Assembly (NCBI RefSeq): GCF_001653565.1
Contig: NZ_LYPB01000092.1
Span: 32,139-96,138, forward strand
Source: Paenibacillus oryzisoli
GTDB taxonomy: Bacteria > Bacillota > Bacilli > Paenibacillales > NBRC-103111
Length of the DNA stretch: 64,000 nt
Direction: 5' to 3'
Below, one piece after another: positions 37,049 to 44,891 of this stretch (position 1 is its first letter; each line of letters opens with the position of its first letter). A program made the position numbers and the translations under genes. Under the pieces are notes generated by a model. It was not told where the DNA came from. It did not search any database and worked only from the letters and a program-made list of their open reading frames with translations.

Positions 37049-37063
37049 AGGGCGGGACGCCGT

Positions 37064-37082
37064 AAGTCGATTTTATCGACTT
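37064..37082. repeat. Perfect hairpin AAGTCGAT-TTT-ATCGACTT
   Basis: 8-bp perfect inverted repeat with a 3-nt loop, just after the TetR gene and before the bidirectional terminator. No T run, so probably structural or part of termination. Confidence 0.45.
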
Positions 37083-37107
37083 GCGGGAGCGATTGTCAGC
37101 GCAAACC

Positions 37108-37156
37108 AAAAAGCTGCCCATCCCTCTCCTACTGGAGAAAGGGATGGGCAGCTTTT
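37108..37156. terminator. Strong bidirectional terminator
   Basis: AAAAGCTGCCCATCCCT and AGGGATGGGCAGCTTTT arms between the convergent TetR and MFS genes. Confidence 0.9.
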
Positions 37157-37161
37157 CTACG

Positions 37162-38331
37162 TTAAACTGCGCGTTGCGCGCTGGCTTGACGATCAACCAT
37201 AATAAAGCGCTGCAGCAGCAAGATCGCAGCTAGGCAAAGCACGCCGCCGATGATGAACGGCAGCGAGTGAGCGATCGCGAACACCGCTCCGCCAAGGAGC
37301 GGGCCCGCAATGCGGCCCAGGCTGTCCATGGAGGAGCTGAGGCCTGTCGCGACGCCTTGGCCAACCTTCGTGCGCTGCGTAATCAGCGACGTCACACACG
37401 GTCTGATCAGCGCGTTACCTGCGCCGAAGACCGATAAATATATCGCAGCGGTTACGACGCTGCTGGAGTACAGCAGCAAGAAGAAGCCGGCTGCTGAGAG
37501 CAGTAACCCGATGCCGATCACGAACTGTTCGGCACCTTGTTTCACTAGGCGGCGTACAACACCGCCCTGGATCAGGGCACCGACGATGCCGCTCGCGAGA
37601 AACATCATGCCGATATCAAACGGCGTGGCGCCGATTTTGTCCATTTGATAATACTGAAGCGTTGCTTCAAGTCCTGCCAACGTGAACGATACGAAGAAGG
37701 ACAGTACGTACAAATACTTCGAAGCCCCATCGAAAGCAGTCCAGCGCGAAGGTGCTTTTTCTTTGGATGATCTGCGCTTGTCCGACGTTAAAGACTCTTT
37801 AAGAATCGCAGCCGCGAAGAGGAACGAAGCGAATGAAAGTGCAGCAGCTACGAAGAACGGCGTGTAAGTTCCCCATTTGCTAACGATCCCGCCAAGTGCT
37901 GGTCCAAAGATGAAACCTAGCCCGATTGACATGCCAACCATGCCCATGCCCTTAGTCCGATTCTCGGCTGTGGTAATATCCGCCACATAAGCTACAGCAC
38001 ACGCTGTCGCCGCCCCTGAGAATAAACCGCCTAAAATACGGGATACATACATGATCCAAAGTTGATCATTAGCAAAACCGAAGATCAAAAAGCTCACACT
38101 AAAGCCAAGAAGTCCGACTAGAATAATCGGTCTACGACCAATACGATCTGATAAGCCTCCCCAGATGGGAGACATCAAGAAGGAAGCTGCAGAGTACACC
38201 GACAAGAGGACGGCATTATGAAACTTCGCTCCTGCGCCAGTCACGACTTCCGGCAACACGGGAATGATAATTCCGAAACCAATAAAGATCGTCATCAGCA
38301 ACAACATGATGATTCCAATCTGTTTATTCAT
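37162..38331 (-). CDS. MFS transporter, DHA1 drug-exporter type
   Basis: 389 residues, about 12 membrane helices. Begins IGIIMLLLMTIFIGFGIIIPVLPEVV, and motif A GGLSDRIGRRPIILVG is after helix 2. Resembles TetA-like and NorA-like exporters. Downstream partner of another MFS gene (34-nt gap). The 3' part (about 37160-37580) is noticeably GC-rich compared with the 5' part. Ribosome binding site GGAGG. Substrate unknown. Confidence 0.88.
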   Translation of the reverse strand: MNKQIGIIMLLLMTIFIGFGIIIPVLPEVVTGAGAKFHNAVLLSVYSAASFLMSPIWGGLSDRIGRRPIILVGLLGFSVSFLIFGFANDQLWIMYVSRILGGLFSGAATACAVAYVADITTAENRTKGMGMVGMSIGLGFIFGPALGGIVSKWGTYTPFFVAAALSFASFLFAAAILKESLTSDKRRSSKEKAPSRWTAFDGASKYLYVLSFFVSFTLAGLEATLQYYQMDKIGATPFDIGMMFLASGIVGALIQGGVVRRLVKQGAEQFVIGIGLLLSAAGFFLLLYSSSVVTAAIYLSVFGAGNALIRPCVTSLITQRTKVGQGVATGLSSSMDSLGRIAGPLLGGAVFAIAHSLPFIIGGVLCLAAILLLQRFIMVDRQASAQRAV

Positions 38332-38365
38332 GATGCATTAAGCCTCCAAATCAATTCTTTTTTCC

Positions 38366-39622
38366 TTATCGTACCATACCTTTTTTGGGGATGGAAATGA
38401 ACATTTGAAGAACAAGCAACCCAATCAGTACAAATCCACTCGTCAGAAACGGTGCATGATACCCATACACATCCCAAAGCTTACCTGACACGATAGGACC
38501 AACAATCATTCCACATCCTTCAATCGTGAGGAAGAACCCCCAAACTGCTCCTCTCTTCTCCGGCGGAATGGCAGAAGCAATCAACGCATTCCACGAGGGA
38601 ATAATAAACGCATAACCCACACCAAGCAGCGCCACTAAAATGTACAGGATACTCATGGATTTCACGTAGGTGAAGAGCAGTAAGGCTGCTGCACTAAGTG
38701 AAAACCCGATAAGCAGAAACGGGCGAATCCCTAAGCGGTCTACCATTTTGCCCATTGGAACTAGAAAAATTACCGTAACCGCTCCACCAGCGACCAAAAA
38801 AAGGCTGTATTGAAAAGAAGATAGCCTCAATATTTCTTTGGCATAGAGCGTGAGAATGGGCGTTAAAATCCCTAGCGCAAATGTCTGAGCAAACATAGCC
38901 GGAAACATCAATGGACTTATCGACATCGATCTCCTAACCTCGCTTAAATAGGCAAACACACGCTGCATCCTAGATGTCTTATGTACTTCCTGCGACTTGT
39001 GAACAACCTTGTGCTCTTCTGGCTTCACATTTACTTTCTGTTTGCGAGGAAGCATGAGCGCGACTAACACGACTAACGTCATGCATCCAATAAGCAGCTT
39101 AAATGCAAACGCATAGTTATTTTCGCCAACGAAGAAGTTAATCACCACAGGTCCAAGCCCTACTCCGGACAACCAGGCCATATATACAACGCTCATAATC
39201 GTCGCTTTGCCCTCATCCCCTGCTACTTCAGTCGTTCCCGTGATCACACAAGGCCATAATGGAGCCGTCCCAAATCCGAGCAGCGAACAACCAACAATCA
39301 TCCACACGTATTCGGTTGAGATCGCCATGATAATAACGGAGAGGAAGGTCAACAACACCCCTGTTAACATGGTTACACGATAGCCAAGACGATCAATAAT
39401 CCATCCCACAGGAGTACGTAATACATTATCGCCAATATACTGAGCAGCTAATGACCAACCGATAACAAAAGCTGATGCTCCGAGCGAAGTCGTCATGTAA
39501 ACCGGCAAAACGGTTATGAGCAGGGCTCCTTTTACAAATTCTACGACAAACATTATAATTAACAATTCCATCACAAATGGTGAGAATAAGCGATTCTCCC
39601 GCCATTTTTGCATCCAAATCAT
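38366..39622 (-). CDS. MFS transporter
   Basis: 418 residues from the ATG at 39622 (AAAAAGGAG upstream). Twelve helices with a central cytoplasmic loop (KVNVKPEEHKVVHKSQEVHK). Motif A-like GWIIDRLGYRVTMLTG and a second copy GKMVDRLGIRPFLLIG in the other half. Some similarity to drug exporters and to sugar or lysophospholipid transporters; substrate unknown. Divergent from speA across a 170-bp region, upstream of the second MFS gene. Confidence 0.87.
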   Translation of the reverse strand: MIWMQKWRENRLFSPFVMELLIIMFVVEFVKGALLITVLPVYMTTSLGASAFVIGWSLAAQYIGDNVLRTPVGWIIDRLGYRVTMLTGVLLTFLSVIIMAISTEYVWMIVGCSLLGFGTAPLWPCVITGTTEVAGDEGKATIMSVVYMAWLSGVGLGPVVINFFVGENNYAFAFKLLIGCMTLVVLVALMLPRKQKVNVKPEEHKVVHKSQEVHKTSRMQRVFAYLSEVRRSMSISPLMFPAMFAQTFALGILTPILTLYAKEILRLSSFQYSLFLVAGGAVTVIFLVPMGKMVDRLGIRPFLLIGFSLSAAALLLFTYVKSMSILYILVALLGVGYAFIIPSWNALIASAIPPEKRGAVWGFFLTIEGCGMIVGPIVSGKLWDVYGYHAPFLTSGFVLIGLLVLQMFISIPKKGMVR

Positions 39623-39706
39623 CGGTTTTCTCCTTTTTTCGAGCAGTTTATACATCTTTGTGTTAGTTTGACCTCATTTTGTGCAAACTATTTTGAAAAA
39701 ATTAAC

Positions 39707-39734
39707 TTGCATCATTGCCCTAGTTTGATATACT
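39707..39734 (+). promoter_or_regulatory. speA promoter
   Basis: TTGCAT (39707-39712), 16-nt spacer, TATACT (39729-39734), giving a start near 39741. Confidence 0.6.
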
Positions 39735-39738
39735 CATT

Positions 39739-39766
39739 TTGTTTGTTGCAACTTTTGGACAAACAA
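39739..39766 (+). promoter_or_regulatory. Hairpin at the 5' end of the speA transcript
   Basis: TTGTTTGT and ACAAACAA, perfect 8-bp arms around a 12-nt loop, starting at the predicted transcription start. Could stabilise the mRNA or mark an operator. Confidence 0.4.
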
Positions 39767-39794
39767 TCCACGATAGAAGGGAAGCGATAATCAG

Positions 39795-41264
39795 GTGGAT
39801 CATACCCGTACACCCCTGTTCTCTGCATTGCTTGCGCATGCGGAAAGAAATCCAATTCAGTTTCACATTCCTGGCCATAAAAAAGGAGTCGGCATGGACC
39901 CGGAGTTTCGCGCTTTCATAGGCGATAATGCCCTTTCCATCGACCTCATCAATATAGCACCGCTAGATGATCTTCATCAGCCAATGGGCGTTATTGAAGA
40001 AGCTCAGAAGCTGGCAGCACACGCGTTTGGCGCGGATCATACGTTCTTCTCCGTGCAAGGTACGAGCGGAGCGATTATGACTATGATTATGACCGTCTGT
40101 TCCGAAGGCGATAAAATTATCGTGCCGCGGAATGTCCATAAATCCGTATTAGCCGCTATAATTTTCGTAGGAGCTAAACCTGTATTCATCCAACCTGCTC
40201 GCGATAAAAATCTGGGGATTGATCACGGCATTCCGACTCGTTCAGTTCGCCGTGCACTTGAAAAGCATCCGGATGCGAAAGCCGTGCTTGTCATAAATCC
40301 TACTTATTATGGTGTATGTACGAACCTCAAGGAAATCGTAGATCTCGTTCACAGCTACAATATGCCTGTTCTTGTTGATGAAGCGCACGGCGTACTTATT
40401 CATTTCCATGAGAAGCTGCCGATGTCTGCCATGGAAGCTGGAGCTGATATGGCAGCTACGAGTGTACATAAGCTTGGTGGTTCCATGACACAAAGCTCTG
40501 TCCTCAATGTCAAAGGAAATCGTGTGAATCCGAAACGTATTCAGACGATCATTTCAATGCTGACGACGACGTCGACTTCATATATTTTACTAGGTTCCTT
40601 AGATACATCCCGCCGACACCTCGCTCTGAATGGACGTGAAATGGCGGAACGCACCATCGAGCTTGCTCATTATGCACGCAAACAAATCAACGAGATTCCG
40701 AACCTCTATTGCTTCGGAGAAGAGATTCTTGGGGATGAGGCCACTTACGCCTATGATCCTACCAAAATCTGCGTACACGTCCGTAAGCTAGGTGTCACGG
40801 GCTTTGAAGTAGAGAACTGGCTACGTGAACACTACAATATCGAAGTCGAGATGAGTGACATGTACAATATCCTCTGTCTCTTCACACCAGGTGATACACC
40901 AGAGAATGTAGAGATTCTACTTACAGCCCTGCGTGAATTGTCTCACATCAACGATGATGTTGTAGAAGTCAAAGAAGTTGTGATCAAGGTTCCTGCAATT
41001 CCACAACTGACGTTGACGCCACGTGATGCATTCTACGGAGAAACGGAAGTTCTGCCATTCAAAGACTCGGCGGATCGTATCATTGCTGAATTCATCTACG
41101 TTTACCCGCCAGGTATTCCGATTTTGCTTCCAGGTGAAGTTATTACCCAAGAGCTAATCGATTATATTATCGAGCACGTAGAAGTCGGATTGCCTGTCAA
41201 AGGGCCTGAAGATCGCAGTGTCCAACAGGTCAAAGTAATCGTAGAGACGCAAGCCATTTTCTAA
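39795..41264 (+). CDS. speA: Arginine decarboxylase SpeA (Orn/Lys/Arg decarboxylase family)
   Basis: PLP-dependent decarboxylase that makes agmatine, the entry to polyamine synthesis. 489 residues, equal in size to B. subtilis SpeA (490) and similar throughout by eye. Visible: FHIPGHKKGVGMDPEFR, FSVQGTSGAI, LVINPTYYGVC, VDEAHGVLIHFHEKLP, and the PLP-lysine motif SVHKLGGSMTQSSVL, with EMSDMYNILCLFTPGDT at the C-terminal domain. Start GTG with AGGGAAG upstream. A related lysine or ornithine substrate cannot be excluded. Confidence 0.92.
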   Translation: MDHTRTPLFSALLAHAERNPIQFHIPGHKKGVGMDPEFRAFIGDNALSIDLINIAPLDDLHQPMGVIEEAQKLAAHAFGADHTFFSVQGTSGAIMTMIMTVCSEGDKIIVPRNVHKSVLAAIIFVGAKPVFIQPARDKNLGIDHGIPTRSVRRALEKHPDAKAVLVINPTYYGVCTNLKEIVDLVHSYNMPVLVDEAHGVLIHFHEKLPMSAMEAGADMAATSVHKLGGSMTQSSVLNVKGNRVNPKRIQTIISMLTTTSTSYILLGSLDTSRRHLALNGREMAERTIELAHYARKQINEIPNLYCFGEEILGDEATYAYDPTKICVHVRKLGVTGFEVENWLREHYNIEVEMSDMYNILCLFTPGDTPENVEILLTALRELSHINDDVVEVKEVVIKVPAIPQLTLTPRDAFYGETEVLPFKDSADRIIAEFIYVYPPGIPILLPGEVITQELIDYIIEHVEVGLPVKGPEDRSVQQVKVIVETQAIF

Positions 41265-41287
41265 GCGTACTACCCTGAGGGATATAT

Positions 41288-41315
41288 TGTAAAACCGTTT
41301 ACATGATGCTATGAT
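41288..41315 (+). promoter_or_regulatory. Promoter and overlapping dyad upstream of the DUF1885 gene
   Basis: Promoter TTGTAA (41287-41292), 17-nt spacer, TATGAT (41310-41315). The dyad TGTAAA-N4-TTTACA (41288-41303) overlaps the -35 box, a good place for a repressor. Confidence 0.5.
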
Positions 41316-41349
41316 ATGGGTGATGTTTTGCGAATGAGGTGATCAAGGA

Positions 41350-41769
41350 ATGGCTCAAAGCGCTTATATTAAATTCGTAACAGGATCCGCTGTTGCTGCA
41401 CTTACCCTCGATGAGATTAAGGACAAGCTGCTGCATTATCGCGATCAACTTAGCCAAACAGCCAAGCAACTTGGTTGGGAGTATGACGAAGCCGGATTCC
41501 CTTATACGATTGAGACGAAGCCCGAGGGCGAGGGCAAATGGTTTTATCTGAAAGGCACCAACGCATTATATCATACCATCGTTGTTGGGGTCGGTTCTGA
41601 TCAAAACCAGGAGCAAGAGCGACACTTCGTGCAATTCGTATTACCTGACAATGCCACACATGGCGACAAGAGCAAGGGCAATGAATTCTGCAAATATTTG
41701 GGCAAACTTCTGAAAGCTGAACTTCATCTATTTAACGGTAGAGTCATGTATTTCAATCCTAGAAAATGA
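41350..41769 (+). CDS. DUF1885 family protein
   Basis: 139 residues, cytoplasmic. Matches the Bacillales DUF1885 layout: SAYIKFVTGSAVAALTLDEIKDKLLHYR, then WFYLKGTNALYHTIVVGVG and FVQFVLPDNATHGDKSKGNEFCKYLGKLL. Function unknown. ATG at 41350 after GAGGTGATC. A strong terminator follows, so the gene stands alone. Confidence 0.85.
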   Translation: MAQSAYIKFVTGSAVAALTLDEIKDKLLHYRDQLSQTAKQLGWEYDEAGFPYTIETKPEGEGKWFYLKGTNALYHTIVVGVGSDQNQEQERHFVQFVLPDNATHGDKSKGNEFCKYLGKLLKAELHLFNGRVMYFNPRK

Positions 41770-41784
41770 ATGAACACAAACAGA

Positions 41785-41816
41785 AACCCCCTAACAGATC
41801 ACTCTGCTAGGGGGTT
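41785..41816. terminator. Bidirectional terminator
   Basis: AACCCCCTA and TAGGGGGTT arms between the convergent DUF1885 and DUF1292 genes. Confidence 0.85.
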
Positions 41817-41830
41817 CTTATGTATAGCTC

Positions 41831-42145
41831 TTATTCTTCGCCTTCTTGAGCCACGATTTCATTGTAAATCGTTACTACACGTTCCCACTCTTCCTCATCT
41901 TCAATGTTAACAAGGAACGCATCTTCGTCCTCTTCTTCAACACGGAAAATCACACCATCTGCTTCTGGATCATTACGATCTAGTAAAACAGCATACGCTT
42001 GCTCCTGAGATTGGAAGGTATATACCATGACCATTTCATGTTCTACACCGTTCTCGTCCGTAACGATAAAAACGTCTTCCCCTTGCTCGTCGTGATCGTG
42101 GTCACAGTCCGGGCCGTGCACATGATCATGCTTCTCATCGCTCAC
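41831..42145 (-). CDS. DUF1292 family protein
   Basis: 104 residues, very acidic, N-terminus rich in His and Asp (HDHVHGPDCDHDHDEQ) followed by the family core DVFIVTDENGVEHEMVMVYTFQSQEQAYAVLL and FRVEEEDEDAFLVNIEDEEEWE. The family is common in Bacillales near holliday-junction and alaS genes; function unknown. The His/Asp head may bind metal (inference). Start GTG with GAGG eight bases upstream. Confidence 0.88.
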   Translation of the reverse strand: MSDEKHDHVHGPDCDHDHDEQGEDVFIVTDENGVEHEMVMVYTFQSQEQAYAVLLDRNDPEADGVIFRVEEEDEDAFLVNIEDEEEWERVVTIYNEIVAQEGEE

Positions 42146-42163
42146 AGGCAGAACCTCATTTCA

Positions 42164-42183
42164 TTAAGTAATAAGTTACTTAA
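42164..42183. promoter_or_regulatory. Perfect dyad upstream of the DUF1292 gene
   Basis: TTAAGTAA-TAAG-TTACTTAA, an 8-bp perfect inverted repeat 19-38 nt before the GTG. It resembles MarR- or Fur-sized operators, but no regulator is recognised. Confidence 0.5.
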
Positions 42184-42235
42184 ATATCCTAACATTTTCA
42201 TATTAAGAGGTCAAACCAGATAATCCCTGCATGCC

Positions 42236-42853
42236 TTATTCCGATTGAATTTGTTTTTCTGAAACGACGGAATAATCACTGCTTCCGCTTTGCTGCATAG
42301 CAAATTTAACAACGTACGTACCCGCTTCATCGAATGCTACGCCATAGACAGGAACCTTCAACCAGAACGATTCTTTGGAATCGGAGATCGATTTCTCAAC
42401 AGGTGTGATTACACTTTTGCCGCTCGGAGAAACAATCGATACACGGACAGAGTTGATACCCGTTTTCAAGTTGTCTACTTGTGCAAACACGATAAAGTCT
42501 GCTTGCTTGCCGCGCTCAACAACGCCGAAAGGAACGATTGCAGAATCTTTCCGAACTTCCGTTGTAAAGAACATGTGTACATTGGGCTTGAACAAATAAG
42601 CTGTTTTACTCGCATCATCCCATCTGAGCAAGGACTGTAAAGCGTCACTCATTGCACGTAACGGAAGTACCGTCTTACCATCCACAATAAGCGGCGGCAC
42701 ATCGGAATCTGCGAATTCCTTCGTTTGATTGTTTACCACTAATCTAGCAATGCTATACCCTTTATAATCCCCCCATATCGATGAGGCTACCGCCGCAGCC
42801 GTACTTAAAACAAAGAACACAACCATCAACGTAAAAATGCGCTGCACTTTCAT
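42236..42853 (-). CDS. Secreted stalk-domain protein
   Basis: 205 residues. Signal peptide (LMVVFFVLSTAAAVASSIWG), then a copper-amine-oxidase-type stalk domain SIARLVVNNQTKEFADSDVPPLIVDGKTVLPLRAMSDALQSLLRWDDASK. The second half looks like an Ig-like beta fold with FIVFAQVDNLKTGINSVRVSIVSPSGK and GTYVVKFAMQ. Probably wall- or surface-associated; no catalytic residues identified. Confidence 0.8.
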   Translation of the reverse strand: MKVQRIFTLMVVFFVLSTAAAVASSIWGDYKGYSIARLVVNNQTKEFADSDVPPLIVDGKTVLPLRAMSDALQSLLRWDDASKTAYLFKPNVHMFFTTEVRKDSAIVPFGVVERGKQADFIVFAQVDNLKTGINSVRVSIVSPSGKSVITPVEKSISDSKESFWLKVPVYGVAFDEAGTYVVKFAMQQSGSSDYSVVSEKQIQSE

Positions 42854-42933
42854 CTTTTTTAACCTCCAACCTCGTTAGTCGTCTATATGTCTGCATCTTT
42901 ATACGCCGATGAGTAGGAAGAGTTGCGATGAAT

Positions 42934-43833
42934 TTAACATTTTGCAATAAAATTCAGCACACGTTTTATATACGCTTCTGATTGAAGTTGAAAAGAGCCG
43001 ACATGCCCTGCTCCTTCTGTAATCCATAGCTCAAAAACAGCTGGGTGACGCTCGAACATCTGGGTACTATTGGTATATGGAATAGCCAAATCATCCTTAC
43101 TATGAATGAACAGAACTGGCCTAGGTACAATCTTGTCAACGGCAGCTAAGGCATCCACAGCATGTGGATTCACACCTATTAATTTTGGCAAAATAAATAG
43201 AATCAATGGCGTAAACGGGTAGCGTGGTAGCTTTGACCACACCGGCAAGTTCTCTTTGAGATAAGGAAGCAATTGGCTGAAAGCACTGTCCGTAATTACG
43301 CCTGACACAGCTTCTGACTCTGCAGCAGCCAATAAGGACGAAGTGCCTCCCATGGAGAATCCGAGTAAGATGATTTCAGATGACAAGTTTGTATAGCTCT
43401 GAACCCAATCGATAGCGCCAAGGATGTCTTCTTTTTCCAAGAATCCAATTGTTGTTGTATCTCCTTCTGATCGTCCAGAGTTACGAAAATCAAACATGAG
43501 GACATGATATCCCGCATTGACAAGTGCTTGAGCCAATAACAAGGCTGGGAGCCCTTTTTCAAGTCGTGTACCTGCATACCCATGTGACATGATGACGGTC
43601 GTAGTTTTGGCTAAGGAAGGTGCATTAGGCGACTCCAAGTACCAACCATCCAAGAGTACGCCATCTGTACGACTTGGAAATGTAACATCCTTTCGGTGCA
43701 AGTTGTAATTCTCCGGGGCATCATCTACGATCTTTCGTTGTGGATGTGTTAACTGCCACCCCACGTAGGTAGAAAGTCCCACAATGCCAAGCACGATGAG
43801 CACAAGAATGATACTGACAAGTAATCCAATCAT
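42934..43833 (-). CDS. Membrane-anchored alpha/beta hydrolase
   Basis: 299 residues. One N-terminal transmembrane segment (IGLLVSIILVLIVLGIVGLSTYVG) and an outer or inner hydrolase domain. Visible: oxyanion region VIMSHGYAG, LMFDFRNSGRSEG, nucleophile elbow GFSMGGTSSLLAAA with the catalytic Ser, and acid/His region IHSKDDLAIPY and GAGHVGSF. YqkD-like. Substrate unknown. Ribosome binding site GAGGTG. Confidence 0.88.
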   Translation of the reverse strand: MIGLLVSIILVLIVLGIVGLSTYVGWQLTHPQRKIVDDAPENYNLHRKDVTFPSRTDGVLLDGWYLESPNAPSLAKTTTVIMSHGYAGTRLEKGLPALLLAQALVNAGYHVLMFDFRNSGRSEGDTTTIGFLEKEDILGAIDWVQSYTNLSSEIILLGFSMGGTSSLLAAAESEAVSGVITDSAFSQLLPYLKENLPVWSKLPRYPFTPLILFILPKLIGVNPHAVDALAAVDKIVPRPVLFIHSKDDLAIPYTNSTQMFERHPAVFELWITEGAGHVGSFQLQSEAYIKRVLNFIAKC

Positions 43834-43969
43834 AATGAAATCAACACCTCTATTTGTTTACTTTACCTTTACTGTTTCTTTATTTCTCTCATATTAGAGG
43901 TTGAAAGTCGGTAACCTCCCATGTTACATTAGAAAAAGATGGATTTTGTCGAAACATGGAGGACGCTGA

Positions 43970-44722
43970 ATGAGTTTGCAAATTCAAATGTTGGGAACCG
44001 GCAGTGCCTTTTCCAAATTGTACTACAATACAAGCGCATTAGTTCGAACGACTGATGCCACAATTCTAATTGATTGCGGGCCAACAGTGCCCAAATCCCT
44101 TAGCGAGATTGAGATCGAGCTCGATCAAATTGATGGAATCCTCATTTCACACATTCACGCTGACCATGTGGGCGGCCTTGAAGAGCTAGCCTTTCGTTTA
44201 TTCTATCAATGTAACCGTAAACGTGTGAAGCTTTATGTTACCGAGGCTTTAGCTGAAGTGCTTTGGGAGAACAGTTTAAAAGGCGGACTTTATAATCCGG
44301 AGGAAGGTTTCCACCAGCTACAAGATTATTTCGAGCTTGTTTATTTACAAGAAAGAGTACCTTATCAAATCGCAACAGATCTTACCATTGAAATTATCCC
44401 AACCTTGCATGTTGCACAAAAGCTTAATTATTCGTTCTTTATTAATCACTTGACATTCTATAGTGCAGATTTGCAATTTAATCATGATCTGCTCATCGAC
44501 GAAGTTATTCGTGCAAGAAATTGTCACACCATTTTCCATGATTGTCAATTAGATGGACCTGGATACGTACATACAACGTTAGCTGAACTACTTACACTTC
44601 CGGAGGATATTCAGAAACTCATCTATCTCATGCATTATGGCGATCGAATGCCAGCATTCATTGGTCAAACAGGTCACATGACCTTTATCCACAAACATGA
44701 AATCATCGAAATCACCGATTGA
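43970..44722 (+). CDS. Metallo-beta-lactamase-fold hydrolase
   Basis: 250 residues. Zn-binding HxHxDH as SHIHADHVGGLEEL; start MLGTGSAFSKLYYNTSALV resembles RNase Z-like and YhfI-type members. Later ligands are suggested by IPTLHVAQKLNYSFF, FHDCQLDGPG and LMHYGD. Too short and too divergent to call tRNase Z. Likely a phosphodiesterase or cyclic-nucleotide hydrolase (inference). ATG after GGAGGACGC. Confidence 0.85.
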   Translation: MSLQIQMLGTGSAFSKLYYNTSALVRTTDATILIDCGPTVPKSLSEIEIELDQIDGILISHIHADHVGGLEELAFRLFYQCNRKRVKLYVTEALAEVLWENSLKGGLYNPEEGFHQLQDYFELVYLQERVPYQIATDLTIEIIPTLHVAQKLNYSFFINHLTFYSADLQFNHDLLIDEVIRARNCHTIFHDCQLDGPGYVHTTLAELLTLPEDIQKLIYLMHYGDRMPAFIGQTGHMTFIHKHEIIEITD

Positions 44723-44737
44723 ACTTACATCTCGCCG

Positions 44738-44772
44738 AAGCCCCGAGAAATTAAATTTCTCAGGGCTTTTTT
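44738..44772 (+). terminator. Terminator of the metallo-hydrolase gene
   Basis: AAGCCC-CGAGAAA and TTTCTC-GGGCTT arms with TTTT. Confidence 0.8.
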
Positions 44773-44891
44773 CGATAATTTCTCCCTACATTTTCATTTT
44801 TTTTGGAAAACAGCAGGAATTTTATGACAAGTATAGAATTTGTCACAAGAGCATGTGAACGGCGGAAATTTGCAATCGGGAGTTGATTACG

